Below are positions 58,239 through 64,000 of a stretch of DNA of 64,000 nt, in pieces (within the stretch, counting starts at the first letter, position 1; every line of letters starts with the position of its first letter). This stretch comes from Streptomyces iranensis (GTDB taxonomy: Bacteria > Actinomycetota > Actinomycetes > Streptomycetales > Streptomycetaceae): assembly GCF_017874715.1 (NCBI RefSeq), contig NZ_JAGGLR010000018.1, forward strand, positions 62,001 to 126,000, given 5' to 3'. Position numbers and translations under genes: made by a program. The notes beneath the pieces were generated by a model. The model was not told the origin of the DNA. It worked only from the letters and a program-made list of their open reading frames with translations, and made no database searches.

Positions 58239-59711
58239 ATGAGCGCACAACCTGCGACCACGCCGGAGCAGCAGCGGCCCCCCGGCGACCCGGGCTCGCC
58301 CGACGGCCTCAAGGCGGGACTCAAGAACCGCCATCTTTCGATGATCGCGATCGGCGGCGTGATCGGCGCCGGCCTCTTCGTCGGCTCCAGTGCGGGTATC
58401 GCCAAGGCCGGCCCCGGCATTCTCGTCTCGTATGCGCTGGTCGGCCTCATGGTCGTCTTCGTCATGCGGATGCTCGGCGAGATGTCCGCCGCCAATCCCA
58501 CCTCCGGCTCCTTCTCCGCCTACGCCGACCGGGCCCTCGGCCGCTGGGCCGGTTTCTCCATCGGCTGGCTGTACTGGTTCTTCTGGGTCGTGGTGCTGGC
58601 GGTCGAGGCCACCGCCGGCGCCAAGATCCTGGAGGGCTGGTGGCCGGCCGTCCCGCAGTGGGGCTGGGCGCTGATCGTGATGCTGGTGCTCACCGCGACC
58701 AACCTGGTCTCGGTCGGCTCCTACGGTGAGTTCGAGTTCTGGTTCGCCGGGATCAAGGTCGTGGCGATCGGCGCGTTCATCGTGGTCGGCGGGCTCGCGG
58801 TGTTCGGGCTGCTGCCGCATTCGAACAACGAGGGCGCGGGCCTGGCCCACCTCAGCGACCACGGCGGCTTCCTGCCGAACGGGCCCGGCGCCATCCTCAC
58901 CGGTGTGCTGCTGGTGGTCTTCTCCTTCATGGGCAGCGAGATCGTCACCCTCGCGGCCGGTGAGTCCGAGGACCCGCAGCGGGCGGTCACCAAGGCCACC
59001 AACAGCGTGATCTGGCGTATCGCGGTCTTCTACCTGGGCTCAATATTCGTCGTGGTCACCCTGCTGCCCTGGGACTCCAAGGCGATCGCCGACAAGGGCA
59101 GCTATGTCGCGGCGCTCGACTCGGTCGGCATACCGCACGCCGGCGACATCATGAACGTGATCGTGCTGACCGCCGTGCTCTCGTGTCTGAACTCCGGCCT
59201 CTACACCGCCTCCCGCATGGCCTTCTCGCTCGGCCGGCGCGGCGACGCCCCGGCCGCCTTCGCCCGCACCAACTCCCGCGGCGTCCCGCAGGCCGCGATC
59301 CTCGGCTCGGTCGTCTTCGGCTTCGTCGCGGTGTGGTTCAACTACCAGTGGCCGGACACCGTCTTCACCTTCCTGCTGAACTCCTCGGGTGCGGTCGCGC
59401 TCTTCGTATGGCTGGTGATCTGCTTCAGCCAGCTGCGGATGCGCGGGATGATCCTGCGCGAGAGCCCCGAGAAGCTGATCGTCCGGATGTGGCTCTTCCC
59501 GTACCTGACCTGGGCGACGATCGCGATGATCTCGTTCGTCCTGGTCTACATGCTCACCGACAAGGACGGGCGCGAGCAGGTGATCCTCTCCGCGCTGGTG
59601 GCCGTGCTCGTGGTGGCCCTCGCCCTGGTCAAGGACCGCCTCACCGCCGGCCGCGGCCCCGCCCCGGCCGCCTCCTCGGAACCCGCTCCCAAGGAGCGGG
59701 CGGCCCCGTAG
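58239..59711 (+). CDS. Amino-acid permease, GabP/AnsP-like
   Basis: A 490-residue APC-family symporter with twelve helices. The first-helix substrate motif GGVIGAGLFVGSSAGI, MRMLGEMSAANPTSGSFSAYA, and FSFMGSEIVTLAAGESEDPQRAV are typical of the amino-acid transporter (AAT) group. Substrate probably gamma-aminobutyrate, asparagine or a similar amino acid. ATG at 58239 follows AAAGGAA. The upstream 181 bases are AT-rich and hold its promoter; no riboswitch is recognised. Confidence 0.92.
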   Translation: MSAQPATTPEQQRPPGDPGSPDGLKAGLKNRHLSMIAIGGVIGAGLFVGSSAGIAKAGPGILVSYALVGLMVVFVMRMLGEMSAANPTSGSFSAYADRALGRWAGFSIGWLYWFFWVVVLAVEATAGAKILEGWWPAVPQWGWALIVMLVLTATNLVSVGSYGEFEFWFAGIKVVAIGAFIVVGGLAVFGLLPHSNNEGAGLAHLSDHGGFLPNGPGAILTGVLLVVFSFMGSEIVTLAAGESEDPQRAVTKATNSVIWRIAVFYLGSIFVVVTLLPWDSKAIADKGSYVAALDSVGIPHAGDIMNVIVLTAVLSCLNSGLYTASRMAFSLGRRGDAPAAFARTNSRGVPQAAILGSVVFGFVAVWFNYQWPDTVFTFLLNSSGAVALFVWLVICFSQLRMRGMILRESPEKLIVRMWLFPYLTWATIAMISFVLVYMLTDKDGREQVILSALVAVLVVALALVKDRLTAGRGPAPAASSEPAPKERAAP

Positions 59712-59740
59712 GAACCGCGCTCCGCTGATTCTGATTCCCC

Positions 59741-59784
59741 TGTGCCCCTGGGTGGCGGCTGCTACATCGCCGCCCGGGGGCACA
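59741..59784 (+). terminator. Permease terminator
   Basis: A 16-bp stem (TGTGCCCCTGGGTGGC with its complement through two G-T pairs) around a 12-base loop, 30 bases after the stop and between convergent genes. Short TCTGTCGTG repeats follow. Confidence 0.8.
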
Positions 59785-59835
59785 GCCGGGTCTGTCGTGT
59801 CTGTCGTGTCTGTGGGCGCATCGGGCCCACAGAGC

Positions 59836-60669
59836 TCAGACGACGCGCGGAAGGACCCGCTCCGCGAAGCGCCGGACCGCGTCCAGCACTCCCATCCCCC
59901 GGTGCCCGACGCCGGGCACGATGTCGAGGGTGACGTCGATGCCCAGCTCGGTGTAGTTGTCCCGCAGCGCGCTGATGCGCTCCACGCGGGTGTGCCCGAC
60001 GGCGTCGGCGCCGTCCATCCAGTTGGAGTCGCCGGGGTTGTTGATCTCCCAGGTCTCGGTGTCCTCCGCCCCGACCACCATGTGCACGGGCACCTTACGG
60101 ATGTCCTGGAGTCGCAACGGGGTCCCGAAGCGCTGCTCGAACCCCTTCGTACCCAGCCACCACTCGCGGTCCGAGTCGATCAGCGTGACCCGGCCCGGCG
60201 CGCCGATGGACACTCCGCACAGCCGGTCGGGGTGCAGATACAGGAAGCGGTGCGCGAACTGCCCGCCGCCCGAGAAGCCCTGGAGCAGAAAGCGCTCGGT
60301 GTCGATGTGGAACCGCTCCCCCGCCTCGGCCACGATCGCGAGCAGCTGCTCGTCGTAGCGGATGCCGCGGTACTCGATGAACTTGAAGTTGTGCAGGTCC
60401 TCCGGGTCCTCGATGCCCGCCGGGAACATCGGGGTGAGCACGACGCAGCCGTGCCGCTCGGAGAACTCGGCCATCGCGTCCCGGTACTGGGACGCGGTGC
60501 GCCCGGTGCCGTGCTGGATCACCATGAGCGGCAGCGGGGTGTCGGCGGTCTCGTGGACGGACGGGATGTGCAGGCCGTACGAGAACCGCTGGTCGTGCCG
60601 GGAGGCGAACCAGGTGGTGGAGCCGGTGCGGTAGAACGCCTTGGTGGTCTTGACGCGGGGGGTGGTCAC
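59836..60669 (-). CDS. Alpha/beta hydrolase, PHB-depolymerase/feruloyl-esterase-like
   Basis: A 277-residue serine hydrolase without signal peptide. MVIQHGTGRTASQYRDAM holds the oxyanion region, the nucleophile is in LLQGFSGGGQFAHRFLYLHPDR, and GVGHRGMGVLDAV has the catalytic histidine. Acts on an unknown ester or polyester in the cytoplasm. GTG at 60669 follows GGAAG. Confidence 0.85.
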   Translation of the reverse strand: MTTPRVKTTKAFYRTGSTTWFASRHDQRFSYGLHIPSVHETADTPLPLMVIQHGTGRTASQYRDAMAEFSERHGCVVLTPMFPAGIEDPEDLHNFKFIEYRGIRYDEQLLAIVAEAGERFHIDTERFLLQGFSGGGQFAHRFLYLHPDRLCGVSIGAPGRVTLIDSDREWWLGTKGFEQRFGTPLRLQDIRKVPVHMVVGAEDTETWEINNPGDSNWMDGADAVGHTRVERISALRDNYTELGIDVTLDIVPGVGHRGMGVLDAVRRFAERVLPRVV

Positions 60670-60785
60670 GTATCGCTTCCTTCTGCCGTCGCGGGTGCCG
60701 CCACGATCCGCAACGGTCGGCGCACGCTCAAGATGATTGCCGCCTGAGCGTCAATACCTCCGCCGACATTTCCCTCAACGCTCTG

Positions 60786-61940
60786 TCATCGGTGCAGCGC
60801 GGAGAGCAGGTCGACTCCGAGGTTGCGCACCGCCGCCTCGTCCAGCTGGTAGTGCACCCGCGCCCCCTCCCGGTGGGTGTGCACCATTCCGGCCTCCCGC
60901 AGCTTGCGCAGATGCCGCGACATCTGCGGCGGCGTCATCTCGAACTGGGTGGCCAGCTCCGTCGTCGTCATCGACTGCCGCAGCAGCGCCCGGCACATCC
61001 GGATGCGCAGCGGCTCGTCCAGCGCCCGCAGCCCGCGCATCACCACGTCCAGGGCGGTCGGCTCCGCGCCCGCCCCGTCGCGCACCGGGTACTGCACCAC
61101 GACCGGGTAGCCGGGGTAGTGCTTGATCGCGAGATGCGGGTTGATGTGCAGCGACGGCACCAGCAGACAGGGGCCGTCGGCGAGGCTGGCCCGCGCGTTG
61201 TAGAGCTTGTCGAAGACCACCCGGGGCGGGTCCTGCTCCATACGGGCGGTGGGGAATCCGGCCAGCACCGCCGCCCCGTAGCGGGAGTGTTCATGGGAGC
61301 GGACCCGGGCGTCGGCCTCCAGGGCGGGGCGCAGCCGCGTCCACTCCGCCTCGAAGACCTCCTCGGCCACGGCGGACAGGAAGGCGAGGAGGCCGTCCCG
61401 GAATCCGGCCGGATCGGCCAGCAGCCGCAGCCCCAGGGCGAATCGGCGCTCGGAGAGCTGCCGCAGCCGGGCCAGGAAGCGCTCCGGCGAGCGGCCGCCG
61501 CGCCGGGAGCCGGAGCCCGGACCGTGGCCGGACCCCAGGGCGTGGCCGGAGCCCGGACCATGACCGGGCCCCGGGCCGTGGCCGTTCTTGCCGACGAGCG
61601 CCTGCTCGGTCATGGTCGCGAACGTCTCCTCGTCCAGCCGCGCCACCTCCGCCAGCTCCTCCTCCAGCTCGCGCTCCGGGCCCTGGGTGAGGGGCAGCAG
61701 ATAGCGGGCGCGGAAGGCGCCCCACAGCGGCGCCCATCCGCCGGCCCGCTCCAGCAGCCGCTCGTCCGCGCCCTGCAGGACCGCACCCACCCAGCGCCTG
61801 CTGGCCGGATGGTGGCGTGGCCCGTCCAGCGCGTGCAGACAGGCGCACAGCTCGGCGAGCGGGGACAGACGGGTGCTGATGCGGTGCTCAGGGGCGGACC
61901 CCAGCTCGATCACGACGGGCATCCGGGCAGCGTCGGCCAT
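60786..61940 (-). CDS. ArsR-type regulator with N-terminal DUF5937-like domain
   Basis: A 384-residue transcription factor. The C-terminal part (about 305-384) is a winged helix of ArsR type (TALDVVMRGLRALDEPLRIRM...MTTTELATQFEMTPPQMSRHLRKLREAGMVHTHREGARVHYQL). The N-terminal part resembles DUF5937. At about residues 119-148 it contains a repeat insertion of GHGPGSGH type. ATG at 61940. It is divergent from the tct transport genes with 95 bases between, and so probably controls them. Confidence 0.88.
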   Translation of the reverse strand: MADAARMPVVIELGSAPEHRISTRLSPLAELCACLHALDGPRHHPASRRWVGAVLQGADERLLERAGGWAPLWGAFRARYLLPLTQGPERELEEELAEVARLDEETFATMTEQALVGKNGHGPGPGHGPGSGHALGSGHGPGSGSRRGGRSPERFLARLRQLSERRFALGLRLLADPAGFRDGLLAFLSAVAEEVFEAEWTRLRPALEADARVRSHEHSRYGAAVLAGFPTARMEQDPPRVVFDKLYNARASLADGPCLLVPSLHINPHLAIKHYPGYPVVVQYPVRDGAGAEPTALDVVMRGLRALDEPLRIRMCRALLRQSMTTTELATQFEMTPPQMSRHLRKLREAGMVHTHREGARVHYQLDEAAVRNLGVDLLSALHR

Positions 61941-62035
61941 TGATGCCTTCGAGTCAATCGTCTTGTCCGGGCCGCCGGCGGAGGCGCAAGCTCCAGCCCA
62001 CTTCGGCTTCCCCTCCCCCGCCTGGAGCGTCCCCA

Positions 62036-63049
62036 ATGCCTCCTCTCCTCAGGAACGGCCCTCGTCTGGCAGCGGTGGTCGCCCTCGTGGCCACGGTGAG
62101 CAGTGCGTGCACCATCGGTTCGCTGGACGACTCGGGCGCCGTCGCCGACTATCCGTCCCGGGGTCTGTCGATCCTCGCTCCCGGGAGCGTCGGCGGCGGC
62201 TGGGACTCGCGGGCGCGCGGCATCGGCTCCGCGCTCACCAGCTGCAAGATCATCGACGAGGACGTCACGGTCACCAACGCCCCGGGCGCGGGCGGCACCA
62301 TCGGGCTCGCCCGGATGGCGGGGCGGGAGGGCGATCCGTACCAGCTGATGACCATGGACACGGTGACCATGATCGGCGGCGCCATCCAGAACCACTCCCC
62401 CGTGAAGCTGTCCGAGCTCACCCCCGTGGCGGGGCTCACGGTGAGCACCTCCGCGATCGTGGTGCCCGCCCGATCCCCCTTCCACGACCTGCGCTCGGTG
62501 CTGGCCGCCATGCGGAAGGACCCCAAGCGGACGTCCTGGGTGGGCGGGTCGCTGGGCGGCCCGGATCACATCATGGTGGCCGGCCTCGCCAAGGCCGAGG
62601 GCGTCTCGGCGCGCAAGGTCACCTATGTGCCCACCGGTGGCGGCGGTGAGGTGCTCAACCTGCTGCTGAGCGGGGCGTCGAAGGTCGGTATCTCCACGCT
62701 GACGGAGGTCCGGCCGCAGATCGAGGCCGGGAAGCTGCGGGTCCTCGCGGTCAGCGGCGACAAGGCTCCCGAGGGCATCGACGCTCCCACCTTCGGCGAA
62801 CTCGGCTACGGGGACGAGTCCGTGGTGAGCGTCGGCGGGGTCATGGCCCCGCCCGGACTGAGCGACGACGAACAGCGGGCGATCGTGAGGGTGGTGGACC
62901 GGATGCGCCGGACTTCGTGCTGGAAACGGGCGTTGCGGCAGAACGACTGGAAGGACGTGTGGGTGCCGGGAAAGAAGTACGGCGCCCTGGTCGACAAGCA
63001 GCAGCGCCAGGTCGGCCAGGCGCTCACGGCCGTGGGACTCGGCTCATGA
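62036..63049 (+). CDS. tctC: Tripartite tricarboxylate transporter substrate-binding lipoprotein
   Basis: A 337-residue periplasmic-type binding protein of the TctC (Bug) family. The signal region VVALVATVSSACTIG has a lipobox cysteine near residue 25. SILAPGSVGGGWDSRARGIG and VTNAPGAGGTIGLARMAG are typical of the family, and WVGGSLGGPDHIM and YVPTGGGGEVLNLLLSG follow. ATG at 62036 with GGAG eight bases upstream. The stop overlaps the tctB ATG (ATGA). Confidence 0.93.
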   Translation: MPPLLRNGPRLAAVVALVATVSSACTIGSLDDSGAVADYPSRGLSILAPGSVGGGWDSRARGIGSALTSCKIIDEDVTVTNAPGAGGTIGLARMAGREGDPYQLMTMDTVTMIGGAIQNHSPVKLSELTPVAGLTVSTSAIVVPARSPFHDLRSVLAAMRKDPKRTSWVGGSLGGPDHIMVAGLAKAEGVSARKVTYVPTGGGGEVLNLLLSGASKVGISTLTEVRPQIEAGKLRVLAVSGDKAPEGIDAPTFGELGYGDESVVSVGGVMAPPGLSDDEQRAIVRVVDRMRRTSCWKRALRQNDWKDVWVPGKKYGALVDKQQRQVGQALTAVGLGS

Positions 63050-63690
63050 GCGGGCACGACGAAGCGGTGAGCGCCCGGGGCGGGACGGTGAGCGCGCGGA
63101 ACAAAGCGGCGAGCACGCGCGACGAAGCGGCGAACCCGACGCAGGACGCCACGGCGAGCCCGGCAGAGGGCGGCGCGGCGAACAACGCCACCGACAGCAC
63201 GGCCCCACCCCACGAGCGGCCCTGGAGCCCCCGGATAGCCGCACTGCTCTTCCTCGCGGCGGGCATGGCCGTGCTGGGCTGGGCCTTCGCCATCCCCGAA
63301 GGGGCCATCGACCAGGACGTGGGCCCCCGGGCGTTTCCCCTGCTGGTCGGCGTGGGGCTGTGCGTCGCGGCTTCGCTCGCCGTCGTCCAGGCGTTCCGCG
63401 GCAGCGACCCGGCGCTGACCGAGCAGGCGCGCGAGGAGGCCCGGCTGACCGAGTGGCGCCCGGTGGCGGCCATGCTGGCGCTGCTGGTCTGCTATCTGTT
63501 CGCGCTGGCCCCCTGCGGCTACTGGCAGTCGACGGCCGTGCTCTTCGCGCTGGTGGCGCGGGTGCTCGGCAGCCGCCGGATCCTCCGTGACGCCCTGATC
63601 GGCCTGGTGCTCGCGCTGGCCGTGTACTTCCTCTTCGACCGTCTGCTGGGCATCCACCTGCCGCCCGGCATCGTCCGATTGGCGTTCTGA
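63046..63690 (+). CDS. tctB: Tripartite tricarboxylate transporter small membrane subunit
   Basis: A 214-residue TctB protein with a 58-residue hydrophilic N-terminal extension rich in Ala, Ser and Thr (repeated SARxxAAS units), then four helices (ALLFLAAGMAVLGWAFAI, FPLLVGVGLCVAASLAVVQAF, MLALLVCYLFALAPCGYWQS, LIGLVLALAVYFLFDRLLGI). The extension is unusual. Coupled to tctC by ATGA. Confidence 0.92.
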   Translation: MSGHDEAVSARGGTVSARNKAASTRDEAANPTQDATASPAEGGAANNATDSTAPPHERPWSPRIAALLFLAAGMAVLGWAFAIPEGAIDQDVGPRAFPLLVGVGLCVAASLAVVQAFRGSDPALTEQAREEARLTEWRPVAAMLALLVCYLFALAPCGYWQSTAVLFALVARVLGSRRILRDALIGLVLALAVYFLFDRLLGIHLPPGIVRLAF

Positions 63691-63692
63691 CC

Positions 63693-64000
63693 ATGGATGT
63701 CCTCAACGACCTCATGGGCGGTTTCGGCAGCGCGTTCAGCCCCCTGCACCTGCTGCTGGCGTTCGCGGGCTGCACGCTCGGCTCGCTGGTCGGCGTGCTG
63801 CCCGGCCTGGGCCCCGCCACCACGGTGGCGCTGCTCCTCCCGCTCACCTTCGTCTTCGACCCCACCGGCGCACTGGTGCTCTTCGCGGGCATCTACTACG
63901 GCGGGATGTACGGCGGCTCCACCACGGCCATCCTGCTGAACGTGCCCGGCGAGACGGCGTCGGTCCCCACCACCCTGGAGGGCCATCCGATGGCCCGCTC
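63693..64000 (+). CDS. tctA: Tripartite tricarboxylate transporter large membrane subunit (cut by window edge)
   Basis: The first 102 residues of a TctA-family permease: MDVLNDLMGGFGSAFSPLHL, then ALLLPLTFVFDPTGALVLFAGIYYGGMYGGSTTAILLN and VPGETASVPTTLEGHPMAR. The strings GVLPGLGPATTVALLLP and YYGGMYGGSTTAILLNVPGE are diagnostic. ATG at 63693, two bases after tctB. The gene continues beyond base 64000. Confidence 0.95.
   Translation, partial: MDVLNDLMGGFGSAFSPLHLLLAFAGCTLGSLVGVLPGLGPATTVALLLPLTFVFDPTGALVLFAGIYYGGMYGGSTTAILLNVPGETASVPTTLEGHPMAR

Overview
The window looks like the core chromosome of a Streptomyces. It is very GC-rich, has strong third-position GC codon use and long shadow reading frames, uses many GTG starts, and has a gene order (leuS, proA, proB, obg, rpmA, rplU, RNase E/G, mreBCD-pbp2-rodA, ndk, folC, valS, clpX, clpP2, clpP1, tig) that matches my recollection of the S. 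coelicolor SCO2571-SCO2620 neighbourhood. I see no phage, insertion sequence or CRISPR array. Both ends are cut: leuS is incomplete on the left and a tctA-type permease on the right.

Layout. 1-1.5 kb: 5' part of leuS behind a leucine-rich leader peptide and an attenuator. 1.5-5.0 kb: a small accessory block (two tiny zinc proteins, an MFS exporter and a divergent XRE/MmyB-type regulator) between two identical tRNA-Ala(GGC) genes. 5.1-9.4 kb: histidine phosphatase, rsfS, an LCP-type wall-polymer ligase with a Q/Y-rich tail, nadD and two tiny membrane proteins, all leftward. 9.5-16 kb: an M48 protease, two related membrane proteins and the proA/proB proline genes with a conserved unknown between them. 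16.3-18.4 kb: a membrane TagF-like polyol-phosphate polymerase. 18.6-25.2 kb: obg, L27, L21 and a 1389-residue RNase E/G. 25.4-30 kb: a TIGR03936/TIGR03960 radical-SAM pair and a CYTH-CHAD protein. 30-36.4 kb: the spore-wall/elongation genes rodA, pbp2, mreD, mreC, mreB. 36.7-43.6 kb: ndk, a DUF4233 protein, folC, an extra class B PBP and valS. 43.7-46.6 kb: three tandem paralogous membrane proteins with PGPYG-rich tails, which I do not recognise functionally. 46.7-51.3 kb: clpX, clpP2, clpP1 and tig, with a ClgR-type box upstream of clpP1. 51.4-64 kb: tRNA-Pro, tRNA-Gly, then acyltransferase, SpoIIE phosphatase, Eis-type acetyltransferase, Nei glycosylase, rpiB, an amino-acid permease, an esterase, and an ArsR regulator divergent from a tctCBA tripartite tricarboxylate transporter.

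Themes. Protein quality control (tig, clpXP), translation and ribosome assembly (leuS, valS, rsfS, obg, L21, L27, four tRNAs), cell-wall morphogenesis (mre cluster, two PBPs, LCP and TagF-like enzymes) and proline synthesis are interleaved. Short in-frame or gene-end tandem repeats are unusually common: four repeat arrays lie at gene 3' ends and three of them include stop codons. Low-complexity insertions occur inside otherwise conserved enzymes (ProB, RNase E/G, the ArsR regulator, the LCP protein). The best candidates for new biology are the leuS leader, the PGPYG-tail membrane-protein trio and the stop-codon repeats.
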